A DNA stretch of 64,000 nucleotides from Methanospirillum sp. (GTDB lineage: Archaea > Halobacteriota > Methanomicrobia > Methanomicrobiales > Methanospirillaceae). The notes beneath the pieces were generated by a model, which did no database searches, was not told where the DNA came from, and was given only the letters and a program-made list of their open reading frames with translations. Of the stretch, positions 52,571-60,531 are shown piece by piece. Numbering within the stretch: position 1 is the stretch's first letter; each line of letters opens with the position of its first letter. A program made the translations under genes and the position numbers. Where the stretch lies: assembly GCA_012728895.1 (NCBI GenBank), contig JAAYEG010000038.1, positions 1-64,000 on the forward strand, in the 5' to 3' direction.

Positions 52571-53180
52571 GGCCGAGCCGGCGGAGGAGGCGCCGGGCGA
52601 AGCGGAGCTTGCCGCGCTTCATCGGGTTGACCGCCTCGTCGTCCAGGTCGAAGCCGGCGAAGCGGATCGTGGCGGCTCCCAGGTGGTCGGCTGCGAACGC
52701 GGCCCGGTCTCCGTCCGAGAACCCGCCCAAGTTGTGCACGTGGGGGAGGGGGGGGCCCTGGGTCGTCCCGACGATCGGACCGGAGAACCGCGGTACCCAG
52801 CGACGCAGGAGGTTCGAGTTGTCGCCGTGGGCGTGCACGACCATGATCGTCCCCGCTGCGTTCATCTCGCAGAACGCGTCGGTGGCGCCGTCGAGGTCGG
52901 TGAAGACCGCGCCCGGCCTGACGCCGCGGGCATACAGGACGTCCGCCGCCCCGTCCGCCGCCAGGACGACCCCGCGGACCCGGCCGATCTCGCGGACGAG
53001 GGTCGGAGCGTTGCCGCAGACGGTGACGTCGCGCCCGCGGATCAGGCGCTCGAGCGGTTCGAGGTCGTCGCGCGGGAGGAGGGTGGCGAGGAGCGTGGCG
53101 GCATCCGCGTCGGCATCGCGGTCGAACGCGAAATAGTCGATGATCTCGTCGTAGAGGGGCGCCCACTCGTCATAGTTCAT
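52560..53180 (-). CDS. mptE: 6-hydroxymethyl-7,8-dihydropterin pyrophosphokinase MptE
   Basis: A 206-residue DUF115-family enzyme of archaeal tetrahydromethanopterin synthesis, activating hydroxymethyl-dihydropterin by pyrophosphorylation. Diagnostic segments are the N-terminal EWAPLYDEIIDYFAFDRDAD, the nucleotide-binding region VVLAADGAADVLYARGVRPG, VFTDLDGATDAF, IMVVHAHGDNSNLLRRW, IVGTTQGPPLPHVHNLGGFS and IRFAGFDLDDEAVNP. Length and pattern match Methanocaldococcus MptE. It overlaps the upstream DHH/TrkA gene and the downstream radical SAM gene by 11 bases each, so translation is coupled. Confidence 0.94.
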   Translation of the reverse strand: MNYDEWAPLYDEIIDYFAFDRDADADAATLLATLLPRDDLEPLERLIRGRDVTVCGNAPTLVREIGRVRGVVLAADGAADVLYARGVRPGAVFTDLDGATDAFCEMNAAGTIMVVHAHGDNSNLLRRWVPRFSGPIVGTTQGPPLPHVHNLGGFSDGDRAAFAADHLGAATIRFAGFDLDDEAVNPMKRGKLRFARRLLRRLGHDL

Positions 53181-54666
53181 TGCGCCCCTCTTTCTTGTCG
53201 AGGCCCACGATGGTCTCGAACCGCTTCAGGATGGGTTCGATGACGAGCGAGAGAAGCTGCTCCTTGTCTTTGACCATGGTGAAGTACGAGAGCGGGATCA
53301 CGGCCGCTGCCATGTTCGGGTGGCCGCCCGCGTCGCCGATCTCCCCGAAGGCCTCGGAGAGGACGGTCCCGAGGTCGATCCGGACGTCGCGAGACCGCGC
53401 CGTCAGGATGATCCCCGTGTCGCTGATCCCGTATATCAGGGCCGTGTTGACGCCCTCGAGGTTGATCAGATAGTCGGCGGCCTGGGGTAGGGCGTCGCGG
53501 TTCATGATGTACCCGACGTTTGAGAAGAGGTAGCCGGACCGGATCTCGCGGTTCTGGATCGCCTGGCCGAGGATGTCGAGCGTCTCCCTCGAGAGCGAGG
53601 GGCTCATGATCCTGTCGAGCAGTTCGTTGTCCCCGAGGGGGAGAAGGAAGGCGACGTTGTTGAGATCCTGCGGCGTCACGTTCCGCCGGAAGTCGCGGGT
53701 GTCGGCGCGGATCCCGTAGAGGAGGCCGGTTGCCACCTTCTTGTCGACCGAGACATCGAGATCCTGCAGGTACTGCGTCAGGATCGAGGCAGTCGCGCCC
53801 ATGGTGGGCCTGATATCGACGAACTCGGCTGTCGGGACCGCCTCGTCCTCGTGGCGGTGATGGTCGATGATGATCTGGACGGGGGTCCCCGGCGGGATGG
53901 CGTTGTTGACACCCGGTGCCGAGGAGTCGACGAGGGCGAGGTAGCGGCACTCCGCGAGCACCTGAGGGGTGAGCCGCTCCATCCGGATGTCGAGCAGGTT
54001 CACAAACGCCCGGTTCTCCTGGTGGCCGATGTTCCCATCGTACAGGATCCGCGTCTGGAGGCGGTGGTCGGTGGCCGAGCGGGCGATGGCGGCGAGCGCC
54101 ATCGCGGACGAGATCGCGTCGGGATCCGGGTTGCTGTGCGTGACGATCCCGAGAATCCCCTCCCAGGACTCGAGCAGGCGAAAGAGCCGCTGGGCGAGCC
54201 GGGTCACGTGCAGCCGGCGGATCTGGTGGACGGCCGCCCTCGCCACCACGTCCTGGGGATAGATCACGAACTCGGCGCCGGCCGCCTCAAGCGCACTCTG
54301 CGAGAGCGGGTCGAGTGCCCGGGCGATCACCTCGGTCTCGGGGTACCTGGCCTTGATCGCCTGGACGGCCGCGAGGTTCGCGTCCTTCTCGTTCGAGAGG
54401 ACGAAGACGACCTTGGGGGTCCGGAGTCTATCGAAGAGCGACGGGTCCCGTATGTCCCCGGTGACCGCCTCGTAGTTGAGCTCGAGCAGGTCCTTGACCC
54501 TCTTGTCGTCCTTGTCGACGACCAGGATCGACCTGGTCTCTCCGGAGAGCTCCTCGATCACGTTCCAACCGATGGAACCGCAACCGAGCACCATGTACTC
54601 GACCTCCCCCAGCGGCTCCCGGGGATCGGCGTCTGTCATGTTGAACAGGGTGGGTTGCCTGGCCAT
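53170..54666 (-). CDS. DHH phosphoesterase with N-terminal TrkA-N domain
   Basis: A 498-residue archaeal protein with a TrkA-N NAD-binding domain (residues 20-140: YMVLGCGSIGWNVIEEL, ILVVDKDDKRV, VVFVLSNEKDANLAAVQAI) and a DHH/DHHA1 phosphoesterase (IVTHSNPDPDAISSAMALAA with the DHH-type Asp cluster, LVDSSAPGVNNAI, IIDHHRHEDEAV, then GGHPNMAAAVI at the end). DHH proteins hydrolyse short oligonucleotides or cyclic dinucleotides (RecJ, NrnA, GdpP), so a nucleotide or c-di-AMP-type role is possible. The ATG at 54666 or at 54639 may be the start. It heads the mptE operon. Confidence 0.92.
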   Translation of the reverse strand: MARQPTLFNMTDADPREPLGEVEYMVLGCGSIGWNVIEELSGETRSILVVDKDDKRVKDLLELNYEAVTGDIRDPSLFDRLRTPKVVFVLSNEKDANLAAVQAIKARYPETEVIARALDPLSQSALEAAGAEFVIYPQDVVARAAVHQIRRLHVTRLAQRLFRLLESWEGILGIVTHSNPDPDAISSAMALAAIARSATDHRLQTRILYDGNIGHQENRAFVNLLDIRMERLTPQVLAECRYLALVDSSAPGVNNAIPPGTPVQIIIDHHRHEDEAVPTAEFVDIRPTMGATASILTQYLQDLDVSVDKKVATGLLYGIRADTRDFRRNVTPQDLNNVAFLLPLGDNELLDRIMSPSLSRETLDILGQAIQNREIRSGYLFSNVGYIMNRDALPQAADYLINLEGVNTALIYGISDTGIILTARSRDVRIDLGTVLSEAFGEIGDAGGHPNMAAAVIPLSYFTMVKDKEQLLSLVIEPILKRFETIVGLDKKEGRNEL

Positions 54667-54749
54667 ATTAAGCCAGCCATCCGGGCGTTCGAGGAGCGGA
54701 GCCGTCAGGTTTATTTTGATGGACCAGCAACCTAAGAGAGCACAAACAC

Positions 54750-54823
54750 GGGCTTGTAGCTTAGTTCGGTAGAGCGACGGACTCTTAATCCGTAGGCCAA
54801 GGGTTCAAATCCCTTCAGGCCCG
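54750..54823 (+). tRNA. tRNA-Lys (anticodon CTT)
   Basis: Complete cloverleaf with acceptor GGGCTTG pairing with CAGGCCC (one G-T pair), anticodon stem ACGGA/TCCGT with loop CTCTTAA giving anticodon CTT, and T arm AGGGTTCAAATCCCT. No CCA and no intron. A TATA-like GTTTATTTTG lies about 40 bases upstream (54710-54719). Confidence 0.95.
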
Positions 54824-54904
54824 CTGTTCCTCTCATTCCCGCCCGGCTCGCGGACCGATATCTTTAACGTCCCGGACAGGCACCACAGATCCCGGTGACC
54901 TCCG

Positions 54905-55345
54905 ATGCGACTCGCCCTCCTCGTTCTCATCACCGCTCTCGTCGCCTCAACCTCCGCTGTATTCGCCGCAGGGAGCGCCCTCGAGCCGGGGATCATCGTC
55001 GCAGACGGGAGCGAGGACCACGGCGCTCTCGTCCTCATGCTCGTCCGCAGCGGGCACAAGGACGTCCAGTCCGTCTGCGTGGTCCGGCCTGTCGCCCGCT
55101 GCAACGATCCCGGCGGCCCGGGCTGGTACGCCCTCTCTCCTGCCCCGGGGATCCGGTCCGCCGCGGACCTCGAGGGGCGGCCGTGGCTCGGCAGGATCCG
55201 TCCCGCGGCTCTCCCTGCCGTCTGCCGGGAACCGGCCTGTCCCCTGTCCAGTCCGCCCCGGCGAAGCACGACCTGGGAACGGGTGCTCGACGGGACCTTC
55301 GCCCCGTTTGGTCCCGTCGCCCACCCCCTCCCCGGCCCTGCGTGA
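54905..55345 (+). CDS. Small exported Cys-containing protein (unknown)
   Basis: A 146-residue protein with a clear signal peptide (LALLVLITALVASTSAVFAA, cleavage after AFAA/AAG). The mature part has four cysteines arranged VCVV, ARC, VCRE and PAC, enough for two disulfides, and a Pro-rich C-terminus (PFGPVAHPLPGPA). No family is recognised. A TATA-like GATATCTTTAACG at 54859-54871 and the tRNA upstream fit a stand-alone transcript. It converges with the DUF6508 gene, the stops being 12 bases apart. Plausible, but the lack of a homologue I know keeps confidence moderate. Confidence 0.6.
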   Translation: MRLALLVLITALVASTSAVFAAGSALEPGIIVADGSEDHGALVLMLVRSGHKDVQSVCVVRPVARCNDPGGPGWYALSPAPGIRSAADLEGRPWLGRIRPAALPAVCREPACPLSSPPRRSTTWERVLDGTFAPFGPVAHPLPGPA

Positions 55346-55356
55346 GCGGCACGATC

Positions 55357-55803
55357 TCACTCTGAAAGCCCGGCGTCGGCGAGCGACTCGAGCCGGCGGA
55401 GGATCGCCTGGATGTGCCCCTCGCGTAGCATCTGCGCGAGGTGACCCTCGCAGCCGACGTTCTTTCGGACATGGAAGGTCAGCAGACGCCTGATGACGCC
55501 GCAGTCCGCCCCGTCGAGCCTGGCTGGTTCACGGTAATACGCGACCGCCTCTTTCTCCCAGGGCCCCCAGTCGAACCGGACGATGAAGCCCGTGCGGTAC
55601 AGGGTCCTTTCGAACTCGTAGACCTCGCGCGTGTACTGTTCGAAGGGCCACTCCCGCTCCTCGACCACGACCTCGGGCAGGAACCGTGGGTCCTCGAATA
55701 TGGGTAGAAAGGCGAGCACGCCCTCGACTCCGGCCCGGGACGGGCGGGTATTCTCGTCCGCACCGATAATCACGCGATCGGCTCCATAAAGACCGGTGGT
55801 CAT
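55357..55803 (-). CDS. DUF6508-like protein
   Basis: A 148-residue protein with the pattern I associate with DUF6508: VLAFLPIFEDPRFLPEVVVE, FERTLYRTGFIVRFDWGPWE and LLTFHVRKNVGCEGHLAQML, ending ILRRLESLADAG. It is soluble with one central Cys, function unknown. The ATG at 55803 is chosen since the upstream extension to 55923 has no homology and reads as non-coding sequence. It is convergent with the small exported gene. The ATP synthase promoter lies about 200 bases beyond its start on the opposite strand. Confidence 0.75.
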   Translation of the reverse strand: MTTGLYGADRVIIGADENTRPSRAGVEGVLAFLPIFEDPRFLPEVVVEEREWPFEQYTREVYEFERTLYRTGFIVRFDWGPWEKEAVAYYREPARLDGADCGVIRRLLTFHVRKNVGCEGHLAQMLREGHIQAILRRLESLADAGLSE

Positions 55804-55998
55804 GGGCACGCATAAGCGTGCGGATCCGGGCACGGGCACCGCAATGAGGGGACTCTCCCTCCGTTCCGTCACCCGGGCGACCGGATGTTTCCTCACAGCC
55901 CCCCGGCAGATCGGTGCGGGCACCCGGGGGTGAACGTCGAAGGCGGGATCCCGGGGACGGCGCTGGACCTGAAAAAGAAGAAGAAAAAAATACGCAGC

Positions 55999-56011
55999 CG
56001 AAGTATTTAAG
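55999..56011 (+). promoter_or_regulatory. TATA-like promoter of the ATP synthase operon
   Basis: CGAAGTATTTAAG about 40-52 bases before the first ATG (56051) fits a strong archaeal promoter, with a purine-rich run (AAAAAGAAGAAGAAAAAAAT, 55973-55991) just upstream as a possible BRE/activator region. Transcription would begin near 56030, leaving a short leader with a GGTGGT Shine-Dalgarno (56041-56046). Confidence 0.6.
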
Positions 56012-56050
56012 TCCTTTTAGAGCAAGTCTGGCGTATCCCGGGTGGTCAGG

Positions 56051-56221
56051 ATGCCCTTCGATGTCGACAAGATCCGCGAGATGCAGCTTGCCGTACTCAG
56101 GAGGTGCGGGGACCGTATCGAGCGGGCGGGTTACACTCCGTCCGAGTGCTACCGTCTGGCAGACCAGCGGGCCTCGATGCGCGGATTCACGGGGGGGGTC
56201 CGAGCCCGGCATGGGTTGTGA
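56051..56221 (+). CDS. 56-residue protein, first cistron of the ATP synthase operon
   Basis: The ATG at 56051 follows GGTGGTCAGG and gives a 56-residue soluble, basic protein MPFDVDKIREMQLAVLRRCG, DRIERAGYTPSECYRLADQR, ASMRGFTGGVRARHGL. The first half should form an amphipathic helix. Its TGA overlaps the ahaH ATG (TGATG), so the two are translationally coupled. I do not recognise it, and canonical archaeal ATP synthase operons begin with ahaH. The good ribosome-binding site and promoter spacing make it a real gene in my view. It may be a small assembly or regulatory protein or a leader peptide. Confidence 0.65.
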   Translation: MPFDVDKIREMQLAVLRRCGDRIERAGYTPSECYRLADQRASMRGFTGGVRARHGL

Positions 56222-56550
56222 TGGGAATGGCGGAAGAGAAGTCGCTGCTCGAGCAGGTTCGGGAGAAGGAGCTCGCGCTGGCAGCGGAGTACGACCGCGT
56301 CTGCGCCCAGATGGATGCTTTGAAGGAGTCGGCCCGCCGTGACGCATGGTTGATAGTCGACCGGGCAGAGGGCGAGGGGCGCGCGGCGGCCTCTGCCCGC
56401 TACGACGAGGCGACGGCTGCGCTCGACGCCGAGATCAGCGCCATGCGCGAGGAGGCCCTTCGACGGGAGCGAGAGATGCACACGGCCATCGAGTCCCGCC
56501 TTGCCGGGGTGGCGGAGGAGCTTGTCGGGTACGTCGTCAGGAAGTCCTGA
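56221..56550 (+). CDS. ahaH: A1A0 ATP synthase subunit H
   Basis: A 109-residue long-helical protein forming the peripheral stalk with subunit E (G-subunit equivalent of V-ATPase). Heptad patterns run through LLEQVREKELALAAEYDRV, SARYDEATAALDAEISAMRE and EREMHTAIESRLAGVAEELV, with no signal or membrane segment. The ATG at 56221 overlaps the stop of the small upstream gene (TGATG). It is followed by ahaI after three bases. The length and order match the Methanosarcina aha operon. Confidence 0.9.
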   Translation: MGMAEEKSLLEQVREKELALAAEYDRVCAQMDALKESARRDAWLIVDRAEGEGRAAASARYDEATAALDAEISAMREEALRREREMHTAIESRLAGVAEELVGYVVRKS

Positions 56551-56553
56551 GCC

Positions 56554-58473
56554 ATGCTTGAGAAGATGAGCAGCATCGTCGTGGTCGGCCCGCGCGGCGA
56601 GACTGAGCAGATCGTCGACACGATATACCAGGAGGGGAGGGTTCATCTCGTCGACATCAGCCCGGATGCGACGGCCGGACACGGCGAACTCCAGCGGATC
56701 GACGAGGCGTCGCTCGTCGAGGTCGACCAGCTGCTGCTCAAGGTGAACGGACTGCTCAAGCTGCTCCCCAGAGAGCGCCCCGGCGCCAGAGGGGCTGAGG
56801 GGGTCGAAGATTCCCTGCGCTCCCTCCCCCTCAGCGAGATGATCGGGACCATCCGCAGCCGGCTCGAGGGGCTCGACGCGAAGACGGTGGATATGTCGAA
56901 CCGGAAGGCCGACCTGCAGCTGACGGCGACGACGCTTGAGCGGTACGCCCACATCCTGAGCCGCCTCCAGCCGATCGAGGACGCCCTGCCCCAGCTGGAG
57001 GGGTTCGAGATGACCGTCCTTCTGCTTCAGAAGGAATACGCCCACCTCTTCGAACAGATCGTGCCGAGGCTGCGCGAGATCACCAACAACCAGTTCGAGT
57101 ATGTCTCGGCCGAGCTCGACGAGTCGACCATCGCCGCCATCACGATCTTCAACAAGTGGTACTCGCGGGAAGTGCACTCCTTTCTCTTCTCCCAGAATGT
57201 CAACGAGGTCCGGATCCCGCCGGACTTCTCGGACATGCCCATAGAGGAGGCGATCAGGACCATCCGCCGGCAGCAGGAGGAGGGGCGCGCGGAGATCGGG
57301 CGGATCGACGCGGAGCTGTCAGAGCTCTCGGGCCGCTGGCGCCGGGAGTTGCTGGACATACAGCGGGTTCTCGAGGAGCAGCGCGACGAGCTCCGCGTCT
57401 TCTCCAGGTTCGCCCACACCGATTACACCTTCGTGATGAAGGGCTGGATACCCAAGTCGTCGATCCCGGGCGTCCGGAAATGCCTCCAGAACGTCTTCGG
57501 GGGGCGGGTAGCGCTCGCCGAGGTCCCGGCGACGCCCGAGGAGATAGAGGGGGCGCCCATCTCGTTTGCAAACCCGTTCTGGGCGCGACCCTTCGAGTTC
57601 TTCTCGCGATTGATGGGGTTCCCGAGGTACGGTGAGGTCGACCCCATCCCGTTCATGGCCATCTTCTTCCCGTTCTTTTTCGGCCTGATAGTGGCGGACG
57701 TCGGTTACGGGATATGCATCCTGGCGCTCACGCTCTTCATCCGGTGGCGGTATCCCGCGCTCGTCTGGCTCCGGGAGCTCGCGATGATCTTCATGATATC
57801 GGCGATCCCGACGATCATCTTCGGATATCTCTTCGGCGAGTTCTTCGGGGATTTCGGGGAACACATGGGCTGGTTCCATCCCGTCGTCTTCGCCGGGGTC
57901 ACCTGGAACCGGATGGAGGCGATGATCCCGCTCCTGGTCCTGGCCATCGCGGTCGGCGTGGCCCACGTTCTACTCGGGCTCGGGCTCGGAGTGGTGAACG
58001 CGGTGACCCGTCGGAACCGCCGCCACCTCTTCGAGAAGGTGGGGATGATCGCCGTGATCCTGGGCATCCTCCTGGTGCTCATCGGGGTGGTCGATCTCGG
58101 CCCGCCCGCACTTCTCCTGCTGGGAGCCGGCCTGCTCGTCCTTGGGCTCCCGCCTCTCCTCTACGGGGGCGGGGTCCGGGGAGCCGTGGAGATCATGGGC
58201 GCCATCGGCAACATCATGTCTTACGCCAGGCTCATGGCGATCGGCATGGCCTCTGTGCTTCTCGCGGTCGTCGCGAACGAACTGGCCGGCGCGGTCGGGA
58301 CGGTCTTGGTCGGCGTGCTGATCGCGGCCTCCCTCCACCTCCTGAACCTGGTCCTGGCCCTCTTCAGCCCGTTCATTCAGTCCACGCGTCTCCACCTCGT
58401 CGAGTTCAACTCGAAGTTCTACGAGGGTTCCGGGCGACCGTACGACCCATTCGGTTATCGCCCGGGCGGCTGA
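56554..58473 (+). CDS. ahaI: A1A0 ATP synthase subunit I (a subunit)
   Basis: A 639-residue subunit forming the ion half-channels and stator. The cytoplasmic N-terminal half (about 1-350) contains long helices and IVDTIYQEGRVHLVDISPDA, VMKGWIPKSSIPGV. The C-terminal half has about seven to eight transmembrane helices, including PFMAIFFPFFFGLIVADVGYG, MISAIPTIIFGYLFGEFFGD and YARLMAIGMASVLLAVVANE, the last with the conserved Arg that serves the ion path. It ends NSKFYEGSGRPYDPFGY, typical for the family. Downstream a hairpin and T-rich region precede ahaK. Confidence 0.95.
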   Translation: MLEKMSSIVVVGPRGETEQIVDTIYQEGRVHLVDISPDATAGHGELQRIDEASLVEVDQLLLKVNGLLKLLPRERPGARGAEGVEDSLRSLPLSEMIGTIRSRLEGLDAKTVDMSNRKADLQLTATTLERYAHILSRLQPIEDALPQLEGFEMTVLLLQKEYAHLFEQIVPRLREITNNQFEYVSAELDESTIAAITIFNKWYSREVHSFLFSQNVNEVRIPPDFSDMPIEEAIRTIRRQQEEGRAEIGRIDAELSELSGRWRRELLDIQRVLEEQRDELRVFSRFAHTDYTFVMKGWIPKSSIPGVRKCLQNVFGGRVALAEVPATPEEIEGAPISFANPFWARPFEFFSRLMGFPRYGEVDPIPFMAIFFPFFFGLIVADVGYGICILALTLFIRWRYPALVWLRELAMIFMISAIPTIIFGYLFGEFFGDFGEHMGWFHPVVFAGVTWNRMEAMIPLLVLAIAVGVAHVLLGLGLGVVNAVTRRNRRHLFEKVGMIAVILGILLVLIGVVDLGPPALLLLGAGLLVLGLPPLLYGGGVRGAVEIMGAIGNIMSYARLMAIGMASVLLAVVANELAGAVGTVLVGVLIAASLHLLNLVLALFSPFIQSTRLHLVEFNSKFYEGSGRPYDPFGYRPGG

Positions 58474-58482
58474 GTCGAGCTG

Positions 58483-58545
58483 CGCTCCCCGAGGGGGGAG
58501 CGGGCCCGTCTCCGGTTAATTGCGTTTTTGCTTTGATCTTTTTCG
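58483..58545 (+). terminator. Terminator-like hairpin and T-tracts between ahaI and ahaK
   Basis: CGCTCCCC-GAGG-GGGGAGCG (58483-58502) is a perfect 8-bp stem with a 4-base loop, followed about 20 bases later by TTTTT and CTTTTTC runs (58524-58544). It lies ten bases after the ahaI stop. It probably terminates or attenuates part of the transcript, or processes and protects the ends of the ahaHI and ahaKECFABD messages. Confidence 0.6.
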
Positions 58546-58548
58546 ATA

Positions 58549-58561
58549 GTATTAAATAAAA
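58549..58561 (+). promoter_or_regulatory. Internal TATA-like promoter of ahaK
   Basis: GTATTAAATAAAA lies 31-43 bases before the ahaK ATG at 58592, just after the hairpin. A separate promoter here would let the c subunit, needed in many copies, be made in excess of subunits H and I. Confidence 0.5.
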
Positions 58562-58591
58562 AGAGCGTGTCCTCCTAACCGGTGGAGTTCG

Positions 58592-58804
58592 ATGGCAAGT
58601 CTTGAGGCATCAGTTGGAGCCGCGATCGCGTTTAGTTTTGGGTCGATCGGCACCGCCTATGCCCAGTCAAAGATAGGGCCGGCGATCGCTGGTACCCTCG
58701 CTGAGAACCCCGACATGGTGGGTCCGGCAGTGATTCTTGTCGCGCTTCCCGAGACACTCGTGATCCTGGGATTCGTCGTCGCGGCGATGCTCATCATCAT
58801 GTGA
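58592..58804 (+). CDS. ahaK: A1A0 ATP synthase subunit K (c ring)
   Basis: A 70-residue two-helix membrane proteolipid. Helix 1 covers GAAIAFSFGSIGTAYA and helix 2 VILVALPETLVILGFVVAAM. The ion-binding carboxylate is Glu54 in the PET motif, with Gln25 (AYAQ) in helix 1, the pair that in methanogens accompanies Na+ (or H+) binding. This is the single-hairpin type, not the double or triple hairpin of some methanogens. ATG at 58592 is preceded by GGTGGAG (58581-58587). It has its own presumed promoter. Confidence 0.96.
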   Translation: MASLEASVGAAIAFSFGSIGTAYAQSKIGPAIAGTLAENPDMVGPAVILVALPETLVILGFVVAAMLIIM

Positions 58805-58885
58805 GGGACGGAAAGGGCGAGTGGCCGCCCGTCGCGAGGGAGAGGGGGTGGCCCGATTCCACCCCGCACCGGGGAAGTGAGACAG

Positions 58886-59473
58886 ATGGCGTACGAGGAA
58901 CTGATCCGTTCCATGGAGATGGATGCCGCCCTGCGCATCCAGGAGGTGCGCGTGGCGGCGCAGGCCTTCGTCGACGAGACACTGGGTGCGGCCCGCCAGG
59001 AGGCGGACAGGATAACGGCCGGGCAGCTCGCCGAGGCCGAACGAAGGATCGAGGTCGAGCGGCACCAGCGGCTCTACCGGGTTCGGGAGGACCTGAAGGC
59101 CGACCTCGCCAGCATCCAGGAGAAGTATTTCCGGCGCGCCATCGCGATGGCGAGCGATGATCTGGCGCACCGTCGGAGTGACGGCGGGAACCCGGATGTC
59201 CTGGAGCACCTGATCCGGGAGGCGCTCGAGGCACTCGGGGAGAAAAGGGCGCGCGTCCACGTGGATCCGCGCGACGAATCGGCCGTACGCTCGATCCTGG
59301 CGGGCCTGCCGGGGGAGCTCGAGGCGATCCCCGACCTGGAGACCACCGGCGGCGTGGTCGTGGAATCGGCCGACGGGCTCGTCCGGGTCGACAACACCTT
59401 CGAGGCCCGCCTCTCCCGCGCCGCGGAGGTCCACCGCCAGGAGATCTATCGACGGCTGTTCGGAGGCGGGTAA
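58886..59473 (+). CDS. ahaE: A1A0 ATP synthase subunit E
   Basis: A 195-residue peripheral-stalk subunit. The N-terminal 100 residues form a long helix with heptads (LIRSMEMDAALRIQEVRVAA, AEAERRIEVERHQRLYRVRE), and the C-terminal half is the globular alpha/beta domain (GVVVESADGLVRVDNTFEAR). It pairs with subunit H. ATG at 58886 has GGGGAAGTGAG just upstream; a GTG at 58877 is possible. It overlaps ahaC by one base. Confidence 0.93.
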   Translation: MAYEELIRSMEMDAALRIQEVRVAAQAFVDETLGAARQEADRITAGQLAEAERRIEVERHQRLYRVREDLKADLASIQEKYFRRAIAMASDDLAHRRSDGGNPDVLEHLIREALEALGEKRARVHVDPRDESAVRSILAGLPGELEAIPDLETTGGVVVESADGLVRVDNTFEARLSRAAEVHRQEIYRRLFGGG

Positions 59474-60531
59474 TGGACCAGGGCTACATCAACGCCCGCG
59501 TGAGGGGGATGTACCGGACACTCCTCGGTCCAGACGCGCTTCGGAACCTGATCCTGGTGCCCGACCTGGATGCGATGATCTCCGAGCTCCAGAAGACCCC
59601 GTACCGAGAGGAGCTCGAGACCTCGTGCGTCCGCAGATCGAGCGTCGTCTGCATCGAGGACGCGCTCCGCCGGCACCTCGCGCGGGTCTACTCGAAGATC
59701 CTCGCGATGTTCGACGACCAGCGCGAGTCCCGGGAGGCCCGCTATGTCCGCATCTTCCTGAACCGCTGGGACGTGCACAACCTCAAGACGATCCTGCGGG
59801 GCAAGTCCATCCGTTCCTCCCCCGAGGAGATCCGCGAGGCCCTCGTCCCTGCCGGCACTCTCGACGAGGCGACCCTGGTCGAACTGCTCAAACAGAACGA
59901 CGTGCGGCAGGTCATCGACCTGCTCGCCACCTGGAATATCGACTACGCGAAGGCCCTGACGCCGAACATCGACGAATGGAGCCGTTCGGGCCAGCTGCTC
60001 GTCCTGGAGCACGCGCTCGACAGGTACTACTTCCAGTACGCCCGGGACGCCGTCCGGGGCCGGCAGCCCGAGGCGTTCGCGCTCCAGGAGCTGGTCGGGA
60101 CCGAGATCGACGTCACCAACCTCAAGACCGTGATCACCTTCATCCGGGATGGTATCGACCTCGAGGACGGGGAGCGGTTCCTGCTGGAAGGTGGAGGAGA
60201 GCTGACCACGGAGGTGCTCAGCGGAATGGTCTCCGACGGGAATCTCGGGAAGGCGGGGGAGCGGCTCGAAGGAACCCGCTTCATCTCTCTCAGGCCCCTG
60301 CTGACCGAGGCGCAGAACAGCGGCCGATTTTCGCCCGTCATGAAGGAACTCGACTGGCACCTGATCCGCGCCGGCGCGTCCCTCTTCCGCAGGGACCCGC
60401 TCAGCATCACGGTCGTCATCGGTTTTCTCTACCGCTTCCTGATCGAGGTCACGAATATCCGGATCATCGCCCGGTGCAGGGACGCCGGGCTCTCCGACGA
60501 GGAGTTGGAGGCGGAGCTGATCCATGTATAA
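59473..60531 (+). CDS. ahaC: A1A0 ATP synthase subunit C (d-type)
   Basis: A 352-residue helical funnel linking the central stalk to the c ring. Recognisable segments are INARVRGMYRTLLGPDALRN, RYVRIFLNRWDVHNLKTILR, WNIDYAKALTPNI, EIDVTNLKTVITFIRDGID and LYRFLIEVTNIRIIARCRDA, repeated helical hairpins typical of V-type subunit C/d. It overlaps ahaF by eight bases. Confidence 0.94.
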   Translation: MDQGYINARVRGMYRTLLGPDALRNLILVPDLDAMISELQKTPYREELETSCVRRSSVVCIEDALRRHLARVYSKILAMFDDQRESREARYVRIFLNRWDVHNLKTILRGKSIRSSPEEIREALVPAGTLDEATLVELLKQNDVRQVIDLLATWNIDYAKALTPNIDEWSRSGQLLVLEHALDRYYFQYARDAVRGRQPEAFALQELVGTEIDVTNLKTVITFIRDGIDLEDGERFLLEGGGELTTEVLSGMVSDGNLGKAGERLEGTRFISLRPLLTEAQNSGRFSPVMKELDWHLIRAGASLFRRDPLSITVVIGFLYRFLIEVTNIRIIARCRDAGLSDEELEAELIHV

